The translations under genes and the position numbers were made by a program. Positions 54,368 to 63,496 of a stretch of 64,000 bases of DNA are shown one piece after another. Source of the DNA: Verrucomicrobiales bacterium. Its GTDB lineage: Bacteria; Verrucomicrobiota; Verrucomicrobiia; Limisphaerales; UBA11320. The stretch is taken from positions 186,001-250,000 of the forward strand of contig JAEUHE010000042.1 of NCBI GenBank assembly GCA_016793885.1, in the 5' to 3' direction. The notes under the pieces were generated by a model. The model was not told the DNA's origin. It did not search any database and saw only the letters and a program-made list of their open reading frames with translations. The stretch's first letter is position 1, and each line of letters starts with the position of its first letter.

Positions 54368-56161
54368 TTAAAGCAGTGGGACCAACTTGGAGAAAACCAG
54401 GCAGACTCCAAGCCCCGCGATGCTATTGACTGTGACCGCGACCGACCAGGTCTTAAGCGTTTCCTTCTCGGTGAATCCGCTCAGCTTTCCCACCACCCAG
54501 AATCCGCTGTCGTTCATCCACGACCCAATCATGGCTCCGAAACCGATCGCCATAAACAAGTAGACTGGATGGTAGGGCAGGGAGGCTGCCGTGCTCATGA
54601 TCGGGTAAATCATGGCCGACGTGGTCAACATGGCCACTGTTGCTGAGCCTTGAGCCATGCGAATGACGCCCGAGACCAGCCAGGAGAGCAGCAGCAGGTT
54701 CACATCCTTGCCCTCTACCAGTGCTTTCACCGCGTCGCCGACTCCGGCGTTCTTAAGCATCAGCCCAAAGGCGCCTCCTGCGCTCGTGATCAAGATGATC
54801 ACGCCGGCGGTGGCGAACGGAGGCTCGATGAGCTGGCCGATCTTTTCAAGTGTCAGGTCTTTCTTCTGCCGGACCAGGACGAGAATCGCCAAGGTGGCTC
54901 CTAACAGCAAAGCGATGTTCCGGTTTCCCCAGAAAATTCCCCATTGATAGATGCTAGGGTTCATGCCGGTGGTGGCTTTGAGTTCTTGGGAAAAGGCATC
55001 CTCCAACAGCGCGCGGTTTAGCCGGACCAGGTTGTCTGCTTGAGGCGCGGAGGCCTTCAGCGCTTGAGTAGTGGGTCGGAGAGTCACGCCCTGCCAGGCG
55101 GCGTCCGCGCCGGCGAATTTACCTCGGATGATCGTATTCAGCTCGCCCGCAAGGTTGGCCACGAGTGCTGAGGAAGGGGCGGCGGCGACATCCAACGCGG
55201 CGATGGAGTCCTTGGTTTTGGTGCTGAGCTGCCCGTTCAGCCATTGAGCCGCCGGGTCCGCCGAGGCCTTGATCCTCCTCACGAACGCACCTGGGTCTTG
55301 AAAATCGGCCGCCAGGAATCCTTTGCCTTGGATGGCAATGAAGGTGGACGACAAAGAAATCAGCACGATGGGCAGAATGACGGGAAGGATCGAGGCCCAG
55401 AACCCAGGTAGCTCGGATTCCGGCCGTTCGGCGTTCGCCCGCAGTTCGCTGAGGGACAGGCCGGGCACTTCCCGCAGCGGTATGGTCATGCGTCTGTTGA
55501 TCCATTTCATGACCGTCCATGAGCACGCCACCGGGATGATGCCAGCCACCAGTCCAACCATGATGGTCAGTCCCACATCCAGCTTCAGGCTCTCCGCCAT
55601 GGCCAGCGGTCCAGGGTGCGGCGCGATCAAGGAATGCGTGACCACTCCACCGCAGCAAATGGCCATGATGTAGAGCATGTAGTCCTTGCCGGTTCGCAGG
55701 TGCATGGCCACGGCAAGCGGCAGCAGCAACATGAAAAACGTGTCGAAGAAAATGGGGATGGAGAGAATGTAGCCGCTCACTAGAATGGCTGCTCCCGCCC
55801 GTTTGGTCCCGAAGAGCGCCAGGAAGCGCCGCACGACCTTGTCGGCCGCGCCGCTCTCCATCAGGCACATGCCGATCACCGAGGCCAGAGCGATGACGAC
55901 GCCAATCTTGCCCGCGGTCACCCCGAACTCGGAGGTCGTCAACTCCACTGCCTGCACCCAATGGCTTTTCTCCGTTTCGCCCGGCAGGGTCTTGGCCAGC
56001 AACCCGGCGCATATCGCCGCGAGAATCAGAGCCATGAAGGCGTGAACCCTCAGGACGGTGATCAGCGTCACGATCAGCCCAACGCTGATCGCGAGGACGG
56101 CAAATGGCCAATAGTCGGGAGCCCCAAGGGCTTGAGCCAGGAGTGGATTGATTGCGGTCAT
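54368..56161 (-). CDS. GntP-family permease with large central insertion (about 597 residues)
   Basis: A paralog of the downstream permease, with LMESGAADKVVRRFLALFG, SLIAPHPGPLAMAESLKLDVG, IRMAQGSATVAMLTTSAMIYP and SWMNDSGFWVVGKLSGFTEKETLKTWSVAVT as matching motifs. It is about 140 residues longer; the extra part (from GKGFLAADFQDPGAFVRRIK to NPSIYQWGIFWGN) falls between two membrane segments near the middle and is hydrophilic. The start at 56161 (MTAINPLLAQALG) is preferred to 56278, which has a low-quality N-terminus. Sugar-acid uptake is inferred from family. Confidence 0.92.
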   Translation of the reverse strand: MTAINPLLAQALGAPDYWPFAVLAISVGLIVTLITVLRVHAFMALILAAICAGLLAKTLPGETEKSHWVQAVELTTSEFGVTAGKIGVVIALASVIGMCLMESGAADKVVRRFLALFGTKRAGAAILVSGYILSIPIFFDTFFMLLLPLAVAMHLRTGKDYMLYIMAICCGGVVTHSLIAPHPGPLAMAESLKLDVGLTIMVGLVAGIIPVACSWTVMKWINRRMTIPLREVPGLSLSELRANAERPESELPGFWASILPVILPIVLISLSSTFIAIQGKGFLAADFQDPGAFVRRIKASADPAAQWLNGQLSTKTKDSIAALDVAAAPSSALVANLAGELNTIIRGKFAGADAAWQGVTLRPTTQALKASAPQADNLVRLNRALLEDAFSQELKATTGMNPSIYQWGIFWGNRNIALLLGATLAILVLVRQKKDLTLEKIGQLIEPPFATAGVIILITSAGGAFGLMLKNAGVGDAVKALVEGKDVNLLLLSWLVSGVIRMAQGSATVAMLTTSAMIYPIMSTAASLPYHPVYLFMAIGFGAMIGSWMNDSGFWVVGKLSGFTEKETLKTWSVAVTVNSIAGLGVCLVFSKLVPLL

Positions 56162-56371
56162 GATCGGTTGAACCGGCGTAGTTCGACAGAAAAAACCTCC
56201 AGGGTCAAGCGATGGGCGGTGGAAACGGGTTGTGGAAGTGCCGGATTTTCTTGGACCTTGCGTCATCCAAGCCGCCACGGAGGCATTATTTCCTGGATGA
56301 GGAAAAGCAGCGCGTGAAACGAATGGTTCCGAACTCGCCTGGGCGAAGGAACAGAGGTTATGACCTTAGAG

Positions 56372-57760
56372 TCATGCCCCTGATTCACGTCCGTTGTTCG
56401 GAGGTGCGCCCTCTCCGGAAACACAAGTCTCGCCGGCCTGAGCCTTCGCCAAACGCACGACGAACCAGAATAACGATCCTTCCCCAGGTCGACTCCGCAC
56501 TCCGATGTCCCCGCCCATGAGCTTCACCAGCCGGCTGCTAATGGCCAATCCCAGGCCGGCTCCTCCAAATCGGCGAGTCGTCGAGAGATCCGCCAAGGCG
56601 AAGGGTTGAAACAGGCTGCGCTGCGCGTCCTCGGAGATGCCGATTCCGGTGTCGGTCACGCTGAATCGGAGAGTGGCGTTTTTCACCGATTGCTCGAGAA
56701 GCGTCACCTGGACTTCCACCTGGCCCTTGGTGGTGAACTTGAAGGCGTTGTTCACCAGGCGACTCAACACCCGACCCAAGCGCCGAGCGTCTCCCCAGAG
56801 CGGGGTTGGAATCGCGGGGTCGACGGATTCGACCAGTTTCAGATTCTTGCTCAGCAGCGCGGGGCTGAGTTCGCTGGTGATGCGGGAAACCAGCGAGCTC
56901 ACATCCAGCTCGGTCTGGTCGACGCAAACCCCGTTTGTCTCCAGTTGGGAGAACTCGAGAACGTCGTTCAGCATCGCCAGCAGCACCTCTCCGCTAGCGA
57001 GCGCGGTCGACGCATAATCATGCTGCTCTGCACTGAGGTTCGTATCGAGGAGCAGCTTGGTCATGCCCAGCACTCCGTTCATCGGAGTTCGGATCTCGTG
57101 ACTCATCACGCTTAAGAATTGACTCTTCGCGCGGCTAGCTGCCTCGGCGGCGCGAGCCAGTGCGTTAGCGCGGGCAGTTTCAGCCGTGAGGAACCTGTTC
57201 GCCGCGCATAGATCGGCGGTTCGCCGGTCAACCAATTGCGCGAGCTGATGGAGGTTTCCGCTGACCGCTCGCCCCAGTCGCCATTTCTCAGACAAGGCGA
57301 TCGCCATTTGCAGCGCTTCGGTGTCGTCAAAGGGCTTCTTCAGGATCAGCAAATGATCCGACACCCCCAGCTTGACCAGCAGGTCTTCGAAGGAGTAGTC
57401 GGAGTAGGCCGTGCAGATCACCACCTGAAGTTCTGGGTCCGCTCGACGGAGGTGCTGAATGGTCTCCACCCCGTTCCAACCCGGTGGCATTCTCACGTCG
57501 ACGAACGCGACGGCGTAAGGCCTGCCCGCCGCCCGAGCCTCCTGAACTCGTTGCAGACCCTCTTGGCCCTGAAATGCGGTGTCGACCTCAAACGACTCGC
57601 CACGGGGCTCCTCTCTCGCCGTGCCCAGAAATGCCGATTCCGAGCGCTCGAGTGCCGTTGGCTCTGCCATGAAGCCGGCAAAAATCTTCCTGAAATCCTC
57701 GTGGATGATCGGGTGATCGTCGATAACGAGGATCCGGCGATGGTCAAGGGGCTTGATCAT
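56372..57760 (-). CDS. REC-first hybrid histidine kinase
   Basis: About 462 residues. A receiver domain (about 5-150) opens with [15 protein letters not shown] and has the phospho-acceptor Asp in [14 protein letters not shown] and Lys in ILKKPFDD; an insertion of about 25 residues separates the first strand-helix unit. The HisKA domain ([22 protein letters not shown], about 220-241) and HATPase ([28 protein letters not shown]) follow. The start at 57760 overlaps the upstream kinase by 17 bp. It is soluble and probably a phosphorelay intermediate of the preceding membrane kinase. Confidence 0.93.
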   Translation of the reverse strand: MIKPLDHRRILVIDDHPIIHEDFRKIFAGFMAEPTALERSESAFLGTAREEPRGESFEVDTAFQGQEGLQRVQEARAAGRPYAVAFVDVRMPPGWNGVETIQHLRRADPELQVVICTAYSDYSFEDLLVKLGVSDHLLILKKPFDDTEALQMAIALSEKWRLGRAVSGNLHQLAQLVDRRTADLCAANRFLTAETARANALARAAEAASRAKSQFLSVMSHEIRTPMNGVLGMTKLLLDTNLSAEQHDYASTALASGEVLLAMLNDVLEFSQLETNGVCVDQTELDVSSLVSRITSELSPALLSKNLKLVESVDPAIPTPLWGDARRLGRVLSRLVNNAFKFTTKGQVEVQVTLLEQSVKNATLRFSVTDTGIGISEDAQRSLFQPFALADLSTTRRFGGAGLGLAISSRLVKLMGGDIGVRSRPGEGSLFWFVVRLAKAQAGETCVSGEGAPPNNGRESGA

Positions 57761-59720
57761 GGGTCGAATTTGCAGGCTTTCGGGGAGTCGCATTCATTGG
57801 CAGTTCCAGGGTAAATTTCGCTCCCTGGCCGGGACCGTCGCTATGGACTGTCAGCCTGGCCCCCATTTCCTTGGCGGCATTCGCCCCAGCATGCAGCCCG
57901 AAACCGTGCCCCCCTTGACGAGTAGTGAAGCCGTGGCTGAAAATGCGATTGAGGTTTGCCTGGGGTATGCCGATGCCGTTGTCCAGAACCGAGATTTGAA
58001 CCCATCCGTTAAGCTGCCGGCATCGCACCGTGATCCTGGGCGCGACTCCCTCCGCCGCGATGCAGGCATGCATGGCATTGCGGATAAAATTCACCAGAAT
58101 CTGTAGCACCCTATGCTTGTCGCCCGAAATCGGAGGGATCTCCTCTTGCAGCTCGCGGACGACTTCGATGGCGTGTTGCGTGAGTTCATGGCTGCTCATC
58201 TCGAGTGCGTCCGCGATGAGATCGGCCACCTGGATGGTTTCAGGTACGCAGGCAATCCGCGCGTACGATTGCTGGCGGGCAACAATCTCCTTAATATGGT
58301 CGATGTTCTTGGCCAAGCTTCCGACCTCCTCAGCCATCGCGTCCCGCTCCTCGTTCAGCTGATCGGCGAGTTCCTTGAGGTATGACGTGAGCTTTTCGCC
58401 ATGTGCGTCCCAGGCGAGGAACGTCGGCAGCTCCGCGGATTTCTCACGAAGCAACTTGGCAACTTTGTGAAGGCCGGGTGTCCGGCTCCTGCGGAGTCGC
58501 CCGCTGAGCAGTCGGCACGAAACGTTCACGCTGTTCAGAACGTTCCCCACGTTGTGTAACACGCCGGTTGCGACCTCCGCCATCCCTGCCTGTCGCGAGG
58601 ACGCCACGAGTTGGCGCGTGAGCCGAATCCTTTCCGTAATTTCGATACGGATTGCCAGGTAACCCTTGATCTTCCCGTCTTCGTCGAACATGGGACCGAT
58701 GGCCGTATCCACCCAATAGGTGTGACCATCCTTGGCCCGATTCCGAATCTCCCCCCGCCAGACGTTCCCCTGGGTGATGGTCTGCCACAGTTGCTGGAAA
58801 AACGAGTCCGGATGCTCGCCCGACTTGAGGATCCTATGGTTTTGGCCGATCAGTTCCTCTCGCCTATAGCCCGAGAGCCGACAGAAGTTTTCGTTGGCAT
58901 GCGTGATCCTGCCCGCGCGATCCGTGATGGCGATGAGGTAGGCGCGATCCAAAACGGCATTGATGGCCGCCAGGGAACTCAGCGAAGCCTTCAGCCGTTC
59001 TTCGGCCAATCCCCGCTCGTCGATCTCCTCCTGCAGGCGTCGGGTCCGATCCTCGACGCGCTCACCAATCATCTGGTTCATCTGCTCAAGTCGGGCCTGG
59101 CGGTCGGCGATTAGACGGGATTCGCGCAGGCCATGTCGGATCGAAAGCCATAGAAAGCTATCCTCGAAGATCACCCATCCCGTGTGCTCAAGCCAACGCC
59201 AGGGGCTGGCTTGGGCTACGCCGAAGATGGACTGTGGCCAGAACGCCCCCCGGACTACGTGATCCAGGATGATGAGACTGGTGGCCGTGCCCAGCACCTT
59301 CCAATCCCGGTAGAAGGCTAGGAAAGCCAGCGATCCGAAAATGTGGAAATGGGTCTCGATGCGGCCGCCGGCTAGGTGGACCAGCAGCGCTGAGCTCAGC
59401 ACTTGACCGACGGCGACGGTTTGCCGGGTGATCTCCGCGCCGGGGTGCGACCAAGCCAACCACACGGGTAGGCTGGCCACCGCTGCCCCCAGGAAAACTG
59501 CCGCCCAGACATGTCCGTGCACCTCGCTCTCCATTCCTTCCCACGCCTGGGGAGAGATCCAAAGAGCGGTCACAATCCCCGCGATCCACTGAACAATCAT
59601 CAGATTCGCGAACATGCGGTCCGTGCGGACGTGGATTTCCTGTTGCCGCTCCCTAAAGATTTCCTCGCCTCGGCAAGCCAGCGGGTCGGATGTGGGGCAG
59701 GGGGCGTTCAAAGGCGCCAT
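57744..59720 (-). CDS. Membrane-bound PAS sensor histidine kinase with HNVGN-type H-box
   Basis: The 658-residue protein has about six N-terminal hydrophobic segments (about 38-200, the group including [28 protein letters not shown]), a coiled coil, a PAS domain ([44 protein letters not shown], about 280-325), then a PAC-type end. The kinase H-box is atypical: [23 protein letters not shown], a form known in a distinct kinase subclass. The HATPase has [11 protein letters not shown] (N box) and [33 protein letters not shown]. The start overlaps the RedB-like gene by 13 bp, and the next gene is a REC kinase. Confidence 0.93.
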   Translation of the reverse strand: MAPLNAPCPTSDPLACRGEEIFRERQQEIHVRTDRMFANLMIVQWIAGIVTALWISPQAWEGMESEVHGHVWAAVFLGAAVASLPVWLAWSHPGAEITRQTVAVGQVLSSALLVHLAGGRIETHFHIFGSLAFLAFYRDWKVLGTATSLIILDHVVRGAFWPQSIFGVAQASPWRWLEHTGWVIFEDSFLWLSIRHGLRESRLIADRQARLEQMNQMIGERVEDRTRRLQEEIDERGLAEERLKASLSSLAAINAVLDRAYLIAITDRAGRITHANENFCRLSGYRREELIGQNHRILKSGEHPDSFFQQLWQTITQGNVWRGEIRNRAKDGHTYWVDTAIGPMFDEDGKIKGYLAIRIEITERIRLTRQLVASSRQAGMAEVATGVLHNVGNVLNSVNVSCRLLSGRLRRSRTPGLHKVAKLLREKSAELPTFLAWDAHGEKLTSYLKELADQLNEERDAMAEEVGSLAKNIDHIKEIVARQQSYARIACVPETIQVADLIADALEMSSHELTQHAIEVVRELQEEIPPISGDKHRVLQILVNFIRNAMHACIAAEGVAPRITVRCRQLNGWVQISVLDNGIGIPQANLNRIFSHGFTTRQGGHGFGLHAGANAAKEMGARLTVHSDGPGQGAKFTLELPMNATPRKPANSTHDQAP

Positions 59721-60421
59721 TCATCCCCCTCTCCGCCGCCATTCGGTTGCCCGCGAAACAAAGGGCAGCCGAAGACTGGCGAGTGACTTAGCTGGCGGGT
59801 GCCATGCAGCAAAAGCTGCCTGACTGCCTCCCGTCCCTCGCTATCACCCGAGTGGTTCCGCGCTGGAGTGATGCCTCCGTGGAACACCAGCTGCCCATGC
59901 TTGCTGTAGACGATGACGTCCCCGGAGGTGAACGACTGGAAGAGTCTTGCTTCCTGAGCTCCGACGTCCGCATGGAGCGTTGCCCCTGGAATCGTCGCCG
60001 CCTGGCTCCACCGATCCGTTGAACCCCATCGCTCACGGCTGGCCGCCGGATACAGCATCACCACGTGAGCCTTGACGCGTCCTTCGCAGCGCGCCAATAA
60101 GTGGGCGAGTTCTGCTAGGCTCGATGCAGAGCAGGCACATTGCGGGTGGACCATCATCACAAGCGTGGGCAGCATGGGGGACCGCTCCAGGATGCTTTGC
60201 TCCGGCCATCGCTGCGGAGGTTTGCCCGTCTTGCCGGGACTTAGGCTGCGCTGATGGATCAGGGCAAACCCAATGAGCAAGAACGCCAGCCAGAGCCCTA
60301 TGGCCGCGGAGCGAGGGCGCAATCCGACCAGCGAGGAAGGGCGCGAAGGGACCGGGGATGCCAATGATCCCCGGTCGGACTTCGTCACCCCGCCGTTGCC
60401 GCGTGTCAGTATCCCATTCAT
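59708..60421 (-). CDS. RedB-like membrane-anchored thiol protein
   Basis: About 237 residues with one membrane helix (SAAIGLWLAFLLIGFALIHQ, near 35-55). The rest resembles a thioredoxin-like fold with MVHPQCACSASSLAELAHLL, in which CAC gives a Cys-X-Cys pair in place of CxxC. Related proteins named RedB are found next to similar histidine kinases in PVC genomes as far as I recall. The last 13 bp overlap the kinase start, so it probably senses or relays an extracytoplasmic redox signal to it. The start at 60421 was chosen over 60463 because the longer one runs into the terminator hairpin. Confidence 0.78.
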   Translation of the reverse strand: MNGILTRGNGGVTKSDRGSLASPVPSRPSSLVGLRPRSAAIGLWLAFLLIGFALIHQRSLSPGKTGKPPQRWPEQSILERSPMLPTLVMMVHPQCACSASSLAELAHLLARCEGRVKAHVVMLYPAASRERWGSTDRWSQAATIPGATLHADVGAQEARLFQSFTSGDVIVYSKHGQLVFHGGITPARNHSGDSEGREAVRQLLLHGTRQLSHSPVFGCPLFRGQPNGGGEGDEWRL

Positions 60422-60454
60422 CAGCTCTTCATCATGACTTCCCTCAAAAAGCAG

Positions 60455-60497
60455 AAGGCACAACCGTCCCTGGGTTAACCAGGAACGGTTGTGCCTT
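60455..60497 (-). terminator. Strong intrinsic terminator or attenuator
   Basis: A perfect 13-bp stem (60455-60467 with 60485-60497), extended by a 5-bp inner stem after a mismatch, is followed on the minus strand by CTGCTTTTTGAGG. It lies downstream of the REC gene at 60611 and only 34 bp before the RedB-like start. It can end the upstream operon and may also act as an attenuator for the downstream one. Confidence 0.85.
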
Positions 60498-60610
60498 CAA
60501 CTTGCGGGACCTGATCCCGCCCGGGAAAGCTCGCTCAGACCCGTCTGAGGTCTCAGCCTGCTAAAGACCTATCGGTTTGCCGAGGACGAGGGTTAAGTCC
60601 TCGCGTCGCA
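60498..60610 (-). promoter_or_regulatory. Array of short hairpins between two signalling operons
   Basis: Between the REC gene and the terminator are four further inverted repeats: 60504-60509/60515-60520 (6 bp), 60534-60540/60543-60549 (7 bp), 60548-60553/60565-60570 (6 bp, overlapping the previous one and so mutually exclusive) and 60581-60587/60597-60603 (7 bp). No -35/-10 pair is clear. The promoter for the downstream operon may be in or above this leader. Confidence 0.65.
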
Positions 60611-61159
60611 TTAGCGCCAAAAAGGTGTTTCGAGCAGCAGTTCCAGCTTTTCACGGAGCTGGCCCAGCGCTTTTGATTTAAAAGCTCGTTTGGTGTCGCG
60701 TAGAACCTCGATGGCTTCCCGAACGGCATGGATCGCGCGCCTGGCCTCGATCTTCACTTGGCGCTCTTGCAACGCCCGCTGCGCTATCGGGGGGAGCAAC
60801 TTGAGGTTGTTCTTCGCGACATAGTCGGTGGCGCCCTCACGGAGGAGACATGCGAGCGTTTCCTCGCCGATCGCCCCCGAAACCAAGACAAACGGAACAT
60901 CCGGATAAGCGTCACGAGCGATGGCTAGGGCCTCCGACCCGCTAAACCCGGGTAACTTAAAATCTGAAAGGATCAGGTCGGGATTGATGCTAGCCAAGGC
61001 TCGGACATACGCGGGCTGGTCGGTACAGTGGTGGAAACAGCATTTCCGCTCCAAGGACTTCAGTTGGCGTTGGATGAGTTCCGCATCCCACATCACATCC
61101 TCTAGAACGATCACCTGCAACTCGCGGTCCGGAGCGAGGGGCTGTGGACTGGGGTTCAT
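60611..61159 (-). CDS. Stand-alone response regulator with helical C-terminus
   Basis: This 182-residue protein has a receiver domain (about 13-135): acidic pocket VIVLEDVMWDAELI, phospho-acceptor Asp in LILSDFKLPGFSG, Thr/Ser in FVLVSGAIGEE, and Lys in ATDYVAKNNL. The remaining 45 residues are helical and basic (RQVKIEARRAIHAVREAIEVL) and hold no known output domain. Its ATG overlaps the kinase stop as ATGA. It probably receives phosphate from the kinase at 61156 and passes a signal by protein-protein interaction. Confidence 0.93.
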   Translation of the reverse strand: MNPSPQPLAPDRELQVIVLEDVMWDAELIQRQLKSLERKCCFHHCTDQPAYVRALASINPDLILSDFKLPGFSGSEALAIARDAYPDVPFVLVSGAIGEETLACLLREGATDYVAKNNLKLLPPIAQRALQERQVKIEARRAIHAVREAIEVLRDTKRAFKSKALGQLREKLELLLETPFWR

Positions 61160-62391
61160 ATCGCGGGAGGCGAGGGTGGAGGTGAAGTTAAAGGGGAGCC
61201 CGTCTGCGGCAGGCTGAACGTGAAAACGGCTCCCCCATTGGGCTTTCCTTCAGCCGAGATGGTCCCATGGTGTCGTTGGACGATACGCTGGACCAGAGCC
61301 AGTCCGATGCCATTTCCCTCAAATTCAGCATCGCTGTGCAGACGTTGGAATACACCGAACAGCTGACTTGCTTGCTCCATATCAAACCCAGCTCCATTGT
61401 CCTGGATTCGATAGCTGATCTCCTCAGGCCCAACCCGCCCGGTGACGTGAATCGTGGGGTTCGGTCGCTTGCTGCTATACTTAATCGCATTCGAGATGAG
61501 ATTGGTCCAAACCTGGCGCATCATCGAGACATCGGCAGAAACTGCCGGCAGATCTTCGATGTGGATTCGCAGATCCGGTGACCTTGCTTGCTGCTCCAGT
61601 TGCTCGCAGACACTTCTGCACTGGGCCGACATGTCAACCTCAGTCAGCCGGAGGGCTTGGCGGTCCAGCCGAGACAGAGCCAGTAGGTCGTCTATCAGCT
61701 CACCCATCCGATAGGCCTCGCTCTGGATGACGCGGAGCACTCGGTGTCCCTCGGCATCGAGTCGATGCCCATAGTCTTCGGCGAGCACATGGGCGAACCC
61801 ATGGACGGCTCGGACCGGAGCCCGCAAATCATGGGAGACGGAGTAGGAGAAAGCCTCCAATTCTCGATTCGCCGCCTGAAGCTGGGCAGTTCGTTCGCGA
61901 ACTCTCATCTCCAATTGGGCGTTCAAGAGATTGATTTCCCTCTGAGCCGCGATGCGTTCGCCAATGTCGCGAGCGATCTTGGAGGCCCCGATGATCGTGC
62001 CATCCGCTCGTCGGATGGGTGAGATGGTCAGGGAAATATCCACGCGAGTTCCATCCTTGCGGATCCGCACGGTGTCGAAATGATTCACCAACTCTCCGCG
62101 CAGAATTCGTTCCAAAATCCAGTCCTCCTCTTCCATCTGATTAGGAGGGAGCAGTCGCTTGATGGATTGCCCGATCATTTCTGCAGCGGAGTATCCGAAG
62201 AGGCGTTCGGCACCACGATTCCAGCTCGTCACGATCCCTTCGATCGACTTGCTCACGATGGCATCGTTGGAGGAGTTCACAATGGCGGCGAGCCGAGCCT
62301 CGACGAACCGTTCGGGCTGATCTTGAACGGTCGTAGAGTTCACGCCGCCGTCGCCCTTGGCGGGCATCTCTCCTGGATTGGATTGGTTCAT
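61156..62391 (-). CDS. Soluble PAS sensor histidine kinase
   Basis: About 411 residues without a membrane helix. A PAS domain (ARLAAIVNSSNDAIVSKSIEGIVTSWNRGAERLFGYSAAEMIGQSIKRLLP, about 30-80) and PAC segment (DISLTISPIRRADGTIIGASKIARDI) are followed by a coiled coil and a phytochrome-type HisKA (FSYSVSHDLRAPVRAVHGFAHVL, about 208-230) and HATPase (NLISNAIKYSS, QDNGAGFDMEQASQLFGVFQRL, GNGIGLALVQRIVQRH). The start at 62391 overlaps the XRE-REC stop as ATGA. Confidence 0.94.
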   Translation of the reverse strand: MNQSNPGEMPAKGDGGVNSTTVQDQPERFVEARLAAIVNSSNDAIVSKSIEGIVTSWNRGAERLFGYSAAEMIGQSIKRLLPPNQMEEEDWILERILRGELVNHFDTVRIRKDGTRVDISLTISPIRRADGTIIGASKIARDIGERIAAQREINLLNAQLEMRVRERTAQLQAANRELEAFSYSVSHDLRAPVRAVHGFAHVLAEDYGHRLDAEGHRVLRVIQSEAYRMGELIDDLLALSRLDRQALRLTEVDMSAQCRSVCEQLEQQARSPDLRIHIEDLPAVSADVSMMRQVWTNLISNAIKYSSKRPNPTIHVTGRVGPEEISYRIQDNGAGFDMEQASQLFGVFQRLHSDAEFEGNGIGLALVQRIVQRHHGTISAEGKPNGGAVFTFSLPQTGSPLTSPPPSPPAI

Positions 62392-63101
62392 GGGGTCGGT
62401 GTCGAACCTTGGCTCTGCCGAAGCAGCGCCCACTGACACGCGAGCTGAGGGGTAATGCTGCAGAAGCGCTGAAAGTTGACTGGTTTGACGATATAGGCAT
62501 CCGCACCCAAGGACTGGCTGGTGTGGAAGTCTGCATCGCTTTCGGACACCGTCAGCACCACCACCGAAATCATCCTCGTTCGCTCATTTGCTTTGATGCT
62601 CCGCAGGACTTCAATGCCGCCGAGCTTCGGCAGATTGAGATCCAGGAGCACAACCAAGGGAAGCGGTTCGTCCTTGCGACTGGCATGCCGGCCGGAGCCG
62701 AACAGAAACTCCAACGCCTCGTCACCATCGTGGATCACGTGAACCTGGTTGTTGAGGCCTGATTTCTTGAAGGCTCTCAGCGTCAGATCCACATCCTTGA
62801 GATTGTCCTCCACGAGCAGAATATCCACCAAGCGCGCTGATCCATTCGGACGACGAGGATCGTTTAGCAACATGGGGAGCTCGTGGACACTGGTGAAGAG
62901 CGCGGGTAGAGAGATATCCAGTGCGATGGCGAGTCGCTCCATGCTCTCTAACGAGAGGTTCCGTGCGCCGCGCTCCACATCGGTGATGTAGGTTCGGTGC
63001 AGCTTCGCCCGCTCCGCCAATCTCTCTTGTGAGATCCCTCGACGGAGCCGCCAAGTTTTAACGTTTGCCCCAAACCTTTGTTTGATGTTTGGTTCAACCA
63101 T
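62388..63101 (-). CDS. XRE-family HTH fused to an Rcp1-type receiver domain
   Basis: About 237 residues. The N-terminus (IKQRFGANVKTWRLRRGISQERLAERAKLHRTYITDVERGARNLSLESMERLAIALDIS-type sequence, about residues 4-62) is a Cro/C1 HTH. After a short linker a full receiver domain follows (about 92-225): VDILLVEDNLKDVD, LDLNLPKLGG with the Asp, VVLTVS and YIVKPVNF with the Lys. DNA binding in front of REC is the reverse of the usual order. It is the first gene of the coupled XRE-REC/kinase/REC unit. An in-frame ATG at 63122 is also possible. Confidence 0.92.
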   Translation of the reverse strand: MVEPNIKQRFGANVKTWRLRRGISQERLAERAKLHRTYITDVERGARNLSLESMERLAIALDISLPALFTSVHELPMLLNDPRRPNGSARLVDILLVEDNLKDVDLTLRAFKKSGLNNQVHVIHDGDEALEFLFGSGRHASRKDEPLPLVVLLDLNLPKLGGIEVLRSIKANERTRMISVVVLTVSESDADFHTSQSLGADAYIVKPVNFQRFCSITPQLACQWALLRQSQGSTPTP

Positions 63102-63496
63102 AGAGACTACTTCATTCGTCATCACTTCGAGAGTAACCGAGGGATCAACAGACTATACGTGACACCATCACGTCAGAATCGTTTTCCTGTCGGGTTCAGA
63201 ATTGTTCCGATGAAACAGCCATCCGGCCTGGATCCGTTGGAGGCTTCAAATCACGCCTCCCGATCAAGTGGTTCATCGAGGGGTTGCTCTAGCGCGTGCA
63301 GGAAGTGCCGCCGAGACAATTGTGGTGGAATGGACGTAGAACGGGATGACTCAGACCTGATCGCCTGTTTCAGCCTCTGTCTGAGGGAGAACTAAAGGTT
63401 TAACCGGGTTTCAGATGCGCGCCGTTTGGGTTCAGACTGGTTGGACTCCGGTTGATACCCACAGCCTTGCGCGGTTTGCGTGACCGTTGGAGGCGC
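63102..63496. other. Intergenic region with candidate operator
   Basis: No credible gene is seen in the 395 bp between the XRE-REC and C39-like genes. An inverted repeat ACGTGA-N5-TCACGT at 63157-63173 lies 56 bp upstream of the XRE-REC start and may be an operator. A 105-residue plus-strand frame here has no recognisable feature and overlaps the XRE-REC start. Confidence 0.6.
63157..63173. promoter_or_regulatory. Candidate operator, ACGTGA-N5-TCACGT inverted repeat
   Basis: A perfect 6-bp inverted repeat with a 5-bp spacer lies in the putative promoter region of the XRE-REC gene. Its size fits the binding of a dimeric XRE protein, possibly autoregulation. A 17-bp palindrome can arise by chance in several hundred bp, so the call is weak. 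Confidence 0.35.

Noticed and set aside
63078-63395. 105-residue plus-strand frame upstream of XRE-REC
   Set aside because: It overlaps the XRE-REC start, has no signal or domain, and its composition does not look like that of its neighbours.
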